Part shown: positions 25,442-36,420 of the stretch, in pieces
How positions within the stretch are numbered: position 1 is the stretch's first letter
How the letters are laid out: every line of letters begins with the position of its first letter
NCBI GenBank assembly: GCA_036872755.1
Contig: JAVHNS010000004.1
Coordinates: forward strand, 186,001 to 250,000
Reading direction: 5' to 3'
Length of the DNA stretch: 64,000 nt
From: Orbilia blumenaviensis
Taxonomy: Eukaryota; Ascomycota; Orbiliomycetes; Orbiliales; Orbiliaceae
Position numbers and translations under genes: made by a program
Notes under the pieces: model-generated
Told to the model about the DNA's origin: nothing
The model's database searches: none
The model's input: the letters and a program-made list of their open reading frames with translations, nothing else

Positions 25442-25469
25442 GGAGGGGGGTACATACATACTCCCCTCC
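25442..25469. other. Stable perfect hairpin (11-bp stem, 6-nt loop)
   Basis: Arm 25442-25452 (GGAGGGGGGTA) pairs with 25459-25469 (TACTCCCCTCC) with one G-T wobble. The loop is CATACA. It is not attached to any gene. Confidence 0.6.
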
Positions 25470-27197
25470 ACTTACTGCGTCTAAAGGGCTTCGAGAAGAT
25501 CTTCGAAGTCGGCAGTAGGAGGGGGGAAAGAGCAGTCCGTATCAATCCACGCTATGCGATAAAAGCGGATATGCCTCGGAAAGGACGACCTCGATATTCG
25601 ATTTTGGGTGAAAGTTTTAGGATTATACGTTTAAGACAGACTTTCAATTCTGTTACTTCACCGATGCCGACTTCGATCGATTTTTCGATTGACATGAACC
25701 TAATGACATGATGTGACCGATGCCATGCCATCTACGGATTCACTGATTCAGTGTTATTCCAATCCAAGCAAGCAAGCCTGACGAAATATACAACAGTATA
25801 GGCCGATTATCACTCCGAGACGGAGTTATCAAGTGGCACATGCACACACGCTTTGAATCCTGAAGCGCGGGACAAACATATTTTTAAAACGAGTTTGAAA
25901 GGAAAGAGAAAAAAATATCTCGTTTCAATGCTTCGAGACCTCTGTTTCGAAACAGTATTATTTTCAGACGGCATATGACTTTTTTTCTTCTCTTCCTGTT
26001 AGAATGTTGTGTATTGTAGACTGTGCTGTGGGAAGCAAATTTAGCAGTGTACCCAACACTCGGGGACCCCTCCAACAGCCTCACCGATGCATCGAGACAA
26101 TATTTTGACAATCAAAGCAGCCAAAACCCGTTTCTGACACGGGTGTAAATGCAACCTCAAACCTCGTAGAAACACCACCAAAAAAGACCTATTTTTTGTT
26201 TTTCCTATTGTTCTTCAAAAAAAAAACTCGTCCTTTTTGCTACACCTACCGCTTTCGAGGGTCTGTTTCAATGGTGCGGGCGGGGTGCCCTAACATGAAC
26301 AAGGACGAGCCCGCACGAGCCAAATGCTGGAAGCGAAAGGCATGGCCTCCGAGGCTCGAAGGAGACAGGGAATTTGTAGCCGCAGTCTCGGATCGCTAAT
26401 GGGAAGATATGGCACTATGTGACACTAGCGCTAGTGCTTTCTGAGCCAGGACTTGTCAAATTCTTTTATTTTAGGATCCTGCCTCCAATCGATAGCAGAA
26501 AATGGAGCTATCGCCAACACTAGTAAATTTCTATTGATTTTATTTCTTGGCGGTGGCCTTTTTTTGAATTTGACTGTCATGTCCGTACGTTTTTTGTGGG
26601 TACTGTGCAGTGTGTAGTAAGGTTTTCTGTCTTGTAGTTTATTTTTCCTGTCCGTTTAAACTAGCTTGCTAGCTAGCTCCAATGGCAAGATTAATTAAGA
26701 TCAATTACAGAGAGCTCGAGGTCGGCCTGGGCTTAGTTAGCAGCAGTGCATTACTATCTAGGGTAAAAAGTATTAGGTAGGTTTCCGGTAAAGCTTCAAT
26801 TGCAAAGCTCAAGCTCCGGGTGGCGGCCAGCTCCCCACACTGTATCGATTGTCAGTTATATCGAACCTGCTGCGGTTTCAACTGTCACCGCGATTGCATG
26901 AAATTGTTTGCTCCAACAGAACCAGGGAAGCACAAAAAGGGGCGTCTTTTTGATATTGGATTTTTGAAATAAAATAAAAAATAAAATAAAATAAATGATA
27001 CTAACTACTTACTAACGAAGTTATGGTTCTTTTTCTTCTTCCTCTGTCGTTTAAAGCCGGGGACGGGAAATGGAAATTATCCCGACCGTTTGAAATTTGC
27101 ATCTGAAGTGTGCACCAAAACAGTAGAAAAATCGATTGTGGCATTATGTTGGATTGTTTCCCTGCAGAGTAATAAACGACGAAGCTAAAGGAGGGGG

Positions 27198-27431
27198 ATG
27201 GAGCATGTCCTTACCCGATCCGAGTTAGCGGAATTCATGCTTGGAATGCATGTACATGTCGGTGACGATGGTCCGTCCTATGGTGTCTACACTGCTGAGC
27301 ATGAGGGAGGACCCATAATCCTATCGACAAGACGGCCCCCAGTCGATGGCAGCTATCGACCGGAAGAAGTAGCCCATTTACGGCTCCGTGCAGGGCACTT
27401 AGCAGAGCTAGATTATGATTTGTATCGATAG
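27198..27431 (+). CDS. Possible small hypothetical protein (77 aa)
   Basis: An open frame of 77 residues with a compositionally protein-like mix: MEHVLTRSELAEFMLGMHV, then a Gly/His-rich stretch and a C-terminal LRLRAGHLAELDYDLYR that could be helical. It follows the gene-poor island. No family is recognised, no intron is evident and there is no signal peptide. It could be a chance frame or the remnant of a longer gene. Confidence 0.3.
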   Translation: MEHVLTRSELAEFMLGMHVHVGDDGPSYGVYTAEHEGGPIILSTRRPPVDGSYRPEEVAHLRLRAGHLAELDYDLYR

Positions 27432-28250
27432 GAAGGAAGGAAAAATAAAATATACCTATAGCTAACCAGGCCTAGTGAAATAAGAAATAAGGAATAAGAA
27501 AAAGAGCTGGGTGAGTTAACAAGAGGATTGTGTCTTTCCAGAATTAAGCTGGCTGCATTTGACAGGGCCCACAGTGCGCCGAGGCCAATGCTAATGGCTG
27601 TAGACATGCCATCCTAACCGTCGACCTCTTTTTTTTTTTTTTTTTTTTCTCTTTGACGCTATCATAGACAGACCCAACATGGTTGTCGACATCTAAATCA
27701 AAGTAAAGCAAAGTAAAGCAGAGTGAAGTCAAGCAAAGGACATACCGGTCGAGGGTCCAGGTCCAGGTCCAGGGTTCTACTAGGCTAGCTAGGAGCCCAC
27801 ACAGACTGTATACGTATAGTCCCACCCCCCGCAATGGTAACGAGTCCCAACACCGGCAGGCGAGACACAACAGTAAAGCAGGAGCCCAGGGAAAAAACAG
27901 TTGGAGATTTGTTATTTTATTGTAGACACTTTGGAGTTGATCTTTTTTTTTTTTTTTTTTTTTTTGGGGATATAACCCAACAACGTCTGAGGTAATGATT
28001 GAATTAGAAAAAAGTTAGTTTCATTTTTTTTTATTTTAATTTTTCTCTGTCTCTTCAAAAATAAAAATAAAAACGATTACGATAATAAAAAGTAAAAATA
28101 AAATAGGATGAAAAAAAACAATCGGAAAATGTATAGTCCCCCGGGGGCAATGGATCAGCCTGGACATGACCGGGATTGCGTATAAGTAAGGTCGCGAACC
28201 CTCGATGCCACACCGTGGTTAGGATGATATCCCAAAAGGCCAATGGTATG
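27432..28250. other. Intergenic low-complexity DNA upstream of the hacA leader
   Basis: It contains T-rich runs (27630-27648 and 27942-27965), AAAGTAAAGC direct repeats (about 27700-27730) and a GGTCCA/AGGTCC short tandem repeat (27750-27772). No coding region was seen. Confidence 0.5.
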
Positions 28251-29495
28251 CGCCCAAACACGGAGCCTATCGTAATTGTCGACAGTCTTCTTTACTTTTT
28301 TTAAAAAGCATATAGACATTTATTTCCAGACTTCTTTCGTGCTTCCTCACTTTTATATAACTGCACCCGTCTGTCCCTCTCAATCCCGTTCGTTTGTTCG
28401 TATCAGATAGCATCTCAGAGCATCATTGCATCGAGCATCGAGCATCTGCAAGCACCTCAATTCTTAATCTTAATCTCTACCTTACTTACTCACTTACTCC
28501 TACCTTACTCTCCTCTCTCCTTCCCTTTGATATATATATAGATATATACTATCACATCGATATATCTTATCGTATCATCATACCATCCTTCTCTATATCT
28601 ATCAACTTATCTCCCAAACAAAACAAAAACGTGCCTGCCATCTTCTGATTATCGCTTAACTGCAGACGATCAAGAACCCGCCGAAGCTTCGAACAAGAGA
28701 GAAGAAGAAGAAAAAATAAAATTAAAAAATAACATTCTCATCCCGTTCATAATATAATACGGGATCAACCGCTCGCGCGACTATTCAAGTACATAGCGTG
28801 GGAAGCGTGGCTCTCACTCGAACAACTAAATATCTCGAGCTTCAACCCTCACCCAGCACCAAAACTGTACTGGCTATTACATTTCTAATAGTTATTGTCT
28901 AATAACTCTTCCCATTCCCTTCCCCTCTACCAACTGCAATTACACATTTTCCTGCTCACTATCTGACCGATTAAGAGCCTCTTCCCGTTGTTATACCTCT
29001 CTCTCCACTTGTCCACTCTCAGCCTGTATAAAACCAAAATATCCTCGATCGTCAGCTCTCCTTCCTTTTCCTCTCCCTCCCCCGCAAAGAGAGCCAGGGG
29101 CAATTTGCAAGATACGTGTATTCCGCCTGTTGTCGGTTTTTGCCAGCGAAAGACCCGCATCTTCTCTTATTTCCCTCGTCCTACCCCCTCGTCTCTTTCT
29201 CCTGTCCTGGGTGTTTATCTGGACTCGGTTGCGGCCGTAAAAAACAGCCTTCTTTTTTGCCTCTGAGTTGAGCTAGCTGTGAAGGGAAGCTCCCCCATTG
29301 CATAGCTGCTATTCCAAGCTGCCGAAACGAAAGCACACGACGCGCTACTAGCTTTTCCGTCCTTTCTGTATTCCTTTTTCTGTCCAGAGTGTGGTAGCAA
29401 GCTGGTTTATTAGCCGAAACGGCAAGGGCCTTTTTCCACACTAAAGTTTCGGTTTCAGAAGCACCCTGGCCAACCGGCACACATTGATATCGAAA
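28251..29495 (+). promoter_or_regulatory. ATG-free upstream region / long 5' leader of hacA
   Basis: No ATG occurs on the plus strand over these 1,245 bases; the first is the hacA start at 29496. On the minus strand of the same segment I count about two dozen ATGs. CT-rich tracts typical of fungal leaders are abundant. A TTTTATATAA element near 28350 could be a TATA box. The interpretation as a long transcribed leader is an inference. Confidence 0.55.
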
Positions 29496-30662
29496 ATGGA
29501 CTTCGACCTGGATCTTTACTACCAATCCGCCGTCTTTCCAGGATTTGGCGAGCCCACCCTGGAGGAGACGGAGGCTGCCACAAAAGCGGCCTTGGAAGCT
29601 GAGCTTCGAGGCATGCGGGCCAGCTTTGCCTCTTCCTCTGGCATGGAACATCACGATCTTTTCATGGACCCGTCGACCTCGTGGGACTTCGGCTCCAACG
29701 TCCATGCCAACAGCAACAACACACTTTCCAACACAACTTCGTCTACTGCCTGCTCGACCCCCAGTCACCACGGCCACAATGAAATTGTCATCAAGACCGA
29801 ACCAACAGACTCCTGCTCGCTGCCCCCAGACTCGCCACAGAAAAAGCGGAGACAGCCATGGGGCCGCCAGTTGACCCCTCCCACCACTAATCTCCCTCCA
29901 AGGTATGTTATCAAACCCACTATATCGGTTACCGATACCCTGCAAGAAAAATAATTATTTTCAAATCTCTAATGTGTGATATTATATAGAAAACGTGCCA
30001 AGACGGAGGCTGAAAAGCAACAGCGTGCCTATGAACGTGTGATCAGGAACCGAAAGGCCGCTGAAACCTCCCGCCAACGAAAGCAGGCTCAGCAGGACCA
30101 GCTCTACAGGGACCTCCAGACCGCGTTGGACGAGAACAAGGCATTGAAGGCGAAGATCGGTGCCATCGAAAAGGAATGCACCACTTACAAGACTCGTTCT
30201 GCCCACCTCCAATTACAGTTGCACGGCATCTCCAACGGTTCCACCGCCATGTCTGCCGCATTCAAGGTTGAGGACCCTGTCACTCCCATCAAACTGGATA
30301 CATCCGTGGCCGATCACTATGTGAGCCCAGCCGCTCTCACTTGCGAATCACCAACCAACCAGTTCGATGACATTGTCTCGCCTACATCCTCGCTTGGCTC
30401 TCCGGAGACCATGTCCGAGGACGAGAGCCCCAGAACTCCAACAGAACTCAAGTCCGGGGTTTATTCTCATATGTTCAGCCATTATGCCACATACCCCTCT
30501 GACTCCATCCTTCTCCCAACGGCTAACGCTGCTGCCGAGCCACGAAAGATGGTCAATGCCATGGACATCAATGAGCACTTCAACGACGTCTTCACAGCGT
30601 TGAATTATGACAGGAACCCTGAAGCTTCCCAGCTTACCGACTATGTCCAGAACCTGTTTTAG
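29496..30662 (+). CDS. hacA: HacA/Hac1-family bZIP transcription factor (unfolded protein response)
   Basis: The nuclear bZIP activator of ER-stress genes. In the family its mRNA is spliced by Ire1. Exons 29496-29902 and 29990-30662 (ordinary intron: GTATGT donor, TATAG acceptor) encode 359 residues. The diagnostic block spans the intron: WGRQLTPPTTNLPP, then RKRAKTEAEKQQRAYERVIRNRKAAETSRQRKQ (residues about 120-170), with the bZIP signature N-x3-A-x3-R (NRKAAETSR) and a short leucine-zipper-like DLQTALDENKALKAKI. The N terminus is acidic (MDFDLDLYYQS). The C-terminal part is Ser/Pro-rich, with MDINEHFNDVFTALNYD near the end. An obvious pair of Ire1 sites (CNG/CNGN loops about 20 nt apart) was not found by eye. 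The neighbourhood does not add functional evidence. Confidence 0.9.
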
Positions 30663-32019
30663 AAAAGAAGAGGAAAGTCACAGCTGTCTTGATGAACCTA
30701 CCGATCACCTTTCTTTTCTACTGTGCACCAAAAAGTAAAAAAAATAAAAATAAAAAAAAATACATATAACTGCTCATATTCTTTTTTTTCTTTTTGCAAT
30801 TTTATTACCTCATCTGCCGCATTGCATGCCATGAGGGTCTCCCATGGTTGGAGACATTATATACCCCTTCCCGACCCAGTCTTCTCTTCTTTGTACAGGG
30901 ACGCAGAGTGTTAGAGCCGCAGGGCGGGAAAGCATACCGAAGAATACCACTAGTAGCGGTGTTCCATCTGTCGTTATCGGAGTCTTTTTTTTATGTACGG
31001 GAATCGCCACACTAAAAAACCAACATTTCCTGTCATCTCATTTCTTTCTTCCAAGGGTGCTTTCTTTTTTGGCTTTTCTCTATTTCCTTTCTTTTCTTTT
31101 CCATTTTTCCATTGTCGCTTTGCGAACAAAAAATACACTAAAGGGCGTTATCTGGAGCAGCGGGAAAGATTATACGAGATAGAATCCGAACTGGCTGGTT
31201 GGCGTTTGTGCGTTAAATCTTTTGGATCCGAATTGGACATGTATATACTGCAACCAAATAGCAAAAAAGACCAAACAAATGAATAAAACAACAAATAACA
31301 AATACTTCTTCGTTCCCATGCCATACCATACCCGTAAACGATAGTAAGACATTGCTCCAGAGCTACAATTAATTGAACGCCAGAGTCTAATGAACATAAT
31401 CATGACGGTGACTTGTGGAAATAAAAGTAGATATACGACCAGTTGAGAATGCTATAAATCCAATTGTGTTGGCAGTGTGGTCGTTTTTCCGCCGCCAACA
31501 TTGAAATTTTGAACCTCAAATTCACAACCTTCGCCTGCGTCCGCATACATTTCTGCAGGCACGCACTCACCCCACCATTGAACGGCGCAGTAAGTCACCA
31601 CCCACTAACCTATCAAACCCCACTATTGACCACCACCCCGCCGTCTACTGGCTCGGCTGTAGACGCACACTCAATTCGTATGGTATACTAATCCAGATTC
31701 CCTCCCGAATTAGCAGTTCCAGGCAACCGAAAGCTCTCAAGGTTATCCGACCATTCACAAGTTCTTTCTCTCATTCAACGGACCATACAACCTACCCCGC
31801 TATTAGATCTATAGGAACGGGCGTGCATATACATAAACCGTAAATAGGGACAACTTGCCAATCGGTTTTCTTCTACCAAATAGTCGAGTTTCTTTTCCTT
31901 TGGAGGCCTTTTTTTTTTTTTTTTTCATATCCCCCCACCTTTCGACTGGCACTTCGACACGAGAACTCGATACATAGACTGCGAAACCCTCCTCCCTGCC
32001 TGGCCTGGTACGACCTGCC
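30663..32019. other. 3' flank of hacA and promoter of the next gene
   Basis: Just past the stop the DNA is A/T-rich with poly-A/T runs (about 30735-30795), as expected of a 3' UTR. The last 340 bases before 32020 are ATG-free. No additional gene is supported. Confidence 0.4.
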
Positions 32020-33787
32020 ATGCACGCCTTCCGCTGCGCCAGACGGTGCGCCAGCGCCCTCCCGAAGCCGCCTTCGGGAATCCGTAGGGTAATCCCGTCG
32101 ACAAATCTGGTAGCTGCTACGGGGGGATCAGCACAAACAACATGCAGCCGTCCATACTCATCCGACGCTCCGAATGGAACAAGAGGAGAAGGAGGCGGGC
32201 AGAGGAGACCAAAACCTTTCAACCGCGGTACTCCGATCAGAGATCTTGCAATGGCTAGTGGAGTCGAGGAATACTACGGTCTTCCCAAAGGCAAGGAGAT
32301 GACTCCTTCCGATGCGGTCAGATCTGAAGTTGTCTCAGAAATCAATCGGGAACGTATTGAAGAGAAAGGGAGCGAGGTAGTTCCACCGCTACGATTCACG
32401 GATATCAAAACTGGGATGAAATATCATGCGGGACGATCATTGGTAACTGGTGATCAGGCGAGGGCGCTTTATGCGGAATTCAAGCCGCAAACTAGCGTTA
32501 TCACACCTGGACCGACGGATTTGCCGGGCGTACCCACGCAAGTTCATATTTTGTACAGAGAGCAGACATCGCCGCCGGAACGGATTCTTGAGAGTATTCG
32601 TAGATTATGCTTCAATCCTTCATACATTGTTACAAAGGAATTTGGGCCTAATGCGGTGAAAAGCACGGATTTGATAAATGTCGAGCTTGGGTATAGCTCG
32701 CATTACTTGCCTAGCGAGTTGAAGCCTATGGTGATGGTGCACAAGAATTGGAAAATATCAAAAGGAGGGCGAGCACTGGAGAAGATCTTCAGGTTTGATA
32801 ACAGGGAAACCGCTAGGGTTAGTCGATTCCCTTCCTAACTCTTTTTATTTTATACATATCCATCTTAGCTAACAAATTTCTTCTTCCCTTTTTTTTTTTT
32901 AGGAATTCGCAAACGGTCTTCAACGCCTTATAAAAATCAAAATCGGCAAACTTTCGCTTGTGGAACACCACCCCGCGTTCGGTGTCTATGGTAGACGAGT
33001 ACTGGTCCGCTGGGGAACCGAGCAGCCACACGGCGCCATCTCGTCATGGGACATTGCCTGCGCAAAACAGACGGATAGATGGGCAAGCTCATGCAATGTC
33101 AAAGATCTGCTACCCGAGATTCTGGAATGGACATTTGAAACCAAATTCGTGGACAAGAGTAGAGGGAAGGAAGTGGCGGCGGCGGCACCGCAGGCTGACC
33201 CGGAGACTAACGCGTCGGTTGGATTGTTGAATATCATTGAAAATTTGATGGCGACGACGAAGAGCTTGATGCAGGCTGCTGAGGAGCCATCGTCAGTTCA
33301 GTCTACATTGAATTTAACAGTGGAGGCTTTGAAAGAGGTGATGGAAAAGGTGGAGAAGGAGAAGGAGGCTAATCAGGAGAAGGAAGTTGCTAGAGAGGCC
33401 GAAGTTATGGAGTGGTTGGATCGTGAAGATGGAACTCAGGCTGAGACACAAGATCAAACTGCGGTAAATACCGCGAGCTCAGAGACTATAGATGCCGCGC
33501 CTACACAGGAAGACGCTGAGGCTACAACTTCTCAGGCAGAAGTAGAAGTTGAAGCCGCGGAACCAGCTGCTGTCGAGGCTGAACCAAAGGTCGAGTCGGT
33601 GACCGAGTCGGACTCGGAGTCAGATTCGGAGTCGGATTCAGAATCAGATTCAGAGTCAGATTCGGAGTCGGATTCAGAATCAGATTCAGAGTCAGACTCC
33701 GAATCAGAGGTGAAGGGAGAAGGTCAATCGAAAGAGGCCGCCCCATCCGACGGTGAAGCCGTCAAGGATGAAAAGGCGCCACAGTGA
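32020..33787 (+). CDS. Mitochondrial pterin-4a-carbinolamine dehydratase-like protein with Ser/Asp/Glu tail
   Basis: Two exons, 32020-32817 and 32903-33787 (intron 85 nt, T-rich acceptor), give 560 residues. The N terminus is Arg/Ala/Ser-rich with no acidic residue in the first 48, as in mitochondrial presequences (likely cleavage near RPYSS). The domain spanning the splice site (about residues 244-330) reads like a PCD/DCoH fold: WKISKGGRALEKIFRFDN, ETAREFANGLQRLIKIKI, the EHHPAFGVYGRRVLVRW block with the family HHP motif, and GAISSWDIACAKQTD. In classical enzymes the HHP-type histidines dehydrate 4a-hydroxytetrahydropterin. Here the role could be another mitochondrial one, since many fungal homologues are uncharacterised. 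The C-terminal region is a charged helix (KVEKEKEANQEKEV), then an (SDSE)n repeat at about 33604-33710 and a short Lys-containing end. This tail is not part of the known family. Confidence 0.7.
33604..33710 (+). repeat. In-frame Ser-Asp-Ser-Glu coding repeat
   Basis: Hexameric and longer DNA repeats (TCGGAGTCAGAT-like) encode a run of alternating Ser and Asp/Glu residues near the C terminus of the dehydratase-like protein. Synonymous differences between units (TCG/TCA, GAG/GAA) suggest that the repeat is not brand new. Confidence 0.9.
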
Positions 33788-34078
33788 AATCGTGAGAAAA
33801 CGAAGGGGTGAAGAGTTCATGTACATTAATTTCTTAAGATTCATCTGTATATATATACAAAGCCACAAGGTACGAAGCCCCCGTGCTAGAAAGTTCACGT
33901 CAAAAGAAATGCAGAAGATAGATGAACGACGAATTAAACTCCTCAGAAACTCCCATATCGCCACGCATGTATGAATTTGGGTTTTAAGTTTTTTTTTTAT
34001 TCTTTCCTCCAGCTTAAAACCCCAGCTGTGCAAAACAGCACAATACCAAGGAGAGAAGGATTATCACGAGCCGAACGA

Positions 34079-34602
34079 TCACTTTGAACGTTCCCACAGA
34101 TTCTCGCTTTCACCGGGCAGTCGCTCTACCCGCTTCTGTTCCCAGTTATCAAGATCCTTGCCCATCAAGCGCTATTTTTTATATGTCAGTTCTTAAATGC
34201 CGATAACCAATTATAAAGGGAGGTTCGAGAGTGAGCATACATAATACTCTTCATTCATATCCACCCCTCTCCTATCCTTCTGCAAGCCTAAAGCCTCCTC
34301 TTGCGTCAACTAAATCACCCACACAATTAAATTAGCTTCTCAAAAAACAAAAACTCGCTCTCTTCAAAATATTATAAAAGGGTTGTGGGATATATATGAC
34401 GTACCTTCCTAACCTTGCGATCATGCTTCTCATACCGCAGCGCCTGGGCCGGAGTGAGAAAGAACGCGCCGGCAACCATAGTCAGTATGAATGGTAGACC
34501 GAAGAGCATAAACGGATGCCGCTTGAGGTGCCGTCGGTACTTCGCGGCAACGGTATGCTCCCACGCGGAGGAGCGGAAGGGCTTGGATTGAAATGTTGGC
34601 AT
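34079..34602 (-). CDS. cox16: Cox16, cytochrome c oxidase assembly protein
   Basis: A mitochondrial inner-membrane assembly factor for cytochrome c oxidase. Exons 34602-34405, 34309-34241 and 34171-34079 give 119 residues, the family length. Family landmarks: N-terminal MPTFQSKPFRSSAWEHTVAAKY, one membrane span HPFMLFGLPFILTMVAGAFFL (residues about 30-50), then ALRYEKHDRKVRK. LTQEEALGLQKDRRGVDMNEEYY in exon 2 is followed by LDNWEQKRVERLPGE in exon 3. All three junctions preserve frame with GT..AG borders. It converges with the dehydratase-like gene (291 bp apart). There is no recognisable regulatory element. Confidence 0.95.
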
Positions 34603-36420
34603 CTCTTCCTTCTTTTTAATTGTCGTTGTCTGATGACTTTATTCACAAAAAACTGGGGCTTATTTTTGTATTGGGGCAGGGACGATTCAGGTATGGTGAA
34701 ATACTGTTTTTTTATCCCTACAACGGGTGCATCGAATTGATCTGTAGTTCAACATATATCACGAATCAGGCCATTGCATTGAAGGGGCATGAGGTTGGCC
34801 TGCCAAGCCCCAGGTTCAAAGACTTTTAGGAAAACTCGCAACACAAAAAATGCAACAGTCTCGAGTATTCTGAACAGATAAGTCTGAAGGAAAAGAGGGA
34901 TAGTGAACAGGTAAATGGCTCAACTGAGGGGCTTCGGTGGCGATAAAATCAACAAGCAATAGGGAAACTCTTATCATAGAGCTCTCCAGACTTTTTAGTG
35001 CTATAGTTCTTAGCTACTATCGTTGCTATGTACGCTTTAATAACTAGCTAACGCCTCTTTGATCATAATTTCGTTGACAGCTTAAGCCTATGTAGTAGCT
35101 CATCCGCCAGAAAAGCAAACTGGACATGTACACACTACACAATACGGGTGCAATCGGAAAGCCCAGGGAAACATATGCCCGCCAGTTACACAAAAGAGGG
35201 TTTGGATGTTGCCATGAACGGCTGGGCTCTCGTGGGTAATCCTACAGATGGCTATGGGCATCATATTTGAAACATACATCACGACACACGCCGCATATCC
35301 ACTACATGTATCACCACCACCAGTACCACCGCTTGTACTACGGCACGTAAGTGAGTGGATTGCTCCACAGAAAAAGCGAAGGCAGTACCAAGCACGCAAG
35401 TGAGTAAGGTAACATTAGGAAAAGCAGTCTCACTTCACCCAAAGACCCCCCAAAAGCGAGCAAAGCCGTGGACGCCACAAATCCTGCACATCACTAGCTT
35501 GAATTATGCTATACCCTAGCTATGTATAAAAGGTTCCCAGCTCTAGCTACCCAAGAAGAAGAAGAAGAGAGAAAAAGAAAAGTTAAATCTCCGTTAAAGA
35601 TATGGAGACCAGGGTAAAATAAAAAAGAAATAACGAGAACCACCTCGATTCCATCCCGGGTAGATACTCGAGTCTGCGAGTATACTTTCCTACCGGAATG
35701 CATGCATCTATCCACTATCACTATACATACCCTCCCTTCATTATGATTCCACATTTCTTTTTCTGTCCTCTTTTTTCTGGGACTTTTTTTTTGTTTTTTC
35801 CTCCGTCCGGAACTTAGCGAGGCACGGTTACCCGATTTCTTGTTTGTGTGGTTCTTTCTCAAGCTCAAGCAAAAAAAAATGGCGGCTCGGTTCGATGTAT
35901 ACGAAAGCGAGATTGATAATCACTTATCTAAGGAACTTCTAGAAGGATGGAAAAATTAAGTACTTAGTAGGTATACTTGATGCGTACTAGAGGAAAGTAT
36001 AGACCAAGAGTGGTTATTTAGAGAGGGAGGGGTAGAGTAAAAACGAGATCTTCCCTTTTTTTCCCTCCCCTACTTGTAAATACTACTCAGAGAAAGGGAG
36101 AAAAGGAAGAAAAAAGAGTTTTACTTGCATTTGAGCGATAAAGAAACCTGGTCCTGGACTTTCTATCGCCACATTTTTGGTTTTGCTCCGTCTGAACTCG
36201 CAGCCCTCTGCCGCTAACTGGGCCACTAATTCACCGCCATCGATCGATCTCGCACCCTTGTTCAGACCACAGGGTCCAACACAAAAACGGTGTATTGGCG
36301 GTTTTTGGAGGCCAAAGCTCAAGCTTTCAGCCTCCAGAAGCAAAATATCAAAAGAGATCAGAGATTAAAAAAAAAAATTAAAAATTTTTGAAAGAAGATC
36401 AAGAAAGGGAATAGGAAGAA
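34603..36420. other. Intergenic region
   Basis: 1.8 kb with no supported gene. A minus-strand frame at 35100-35399 is rich in Cys/His but I could not support it. The last 437 bases before 36421 are free of ATG on the plus strand, which supports that start codon. Confidence 0.4.

Larger units (their letters stand above)
20878..27197. other. Gene-poor island of 6.3 kb containing a RIP-type transposon relic
   Basis: No convincing gene was found. Base composition is uneven: mixed 20.9-22.5 kb, strongly AT-rich 22.6-23.66 kb (the transposon relic), then mixed again with many short repeated words such as AGCTAGCT, TTGCAAT and CTGCAG. Short open frames (for example 23661-23950, 24355-24684 and 25418-25711) lack recognisable domains and overlap one another. 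Confidence 0.6.

Noticed and set aside
35100..35399. Minus-strand Cys/His-rich frame of 99 codons
   Set aside because: Cys spacing does not fit a known zinc-binding family, the start context is weak and nothing upstream supports an exon.
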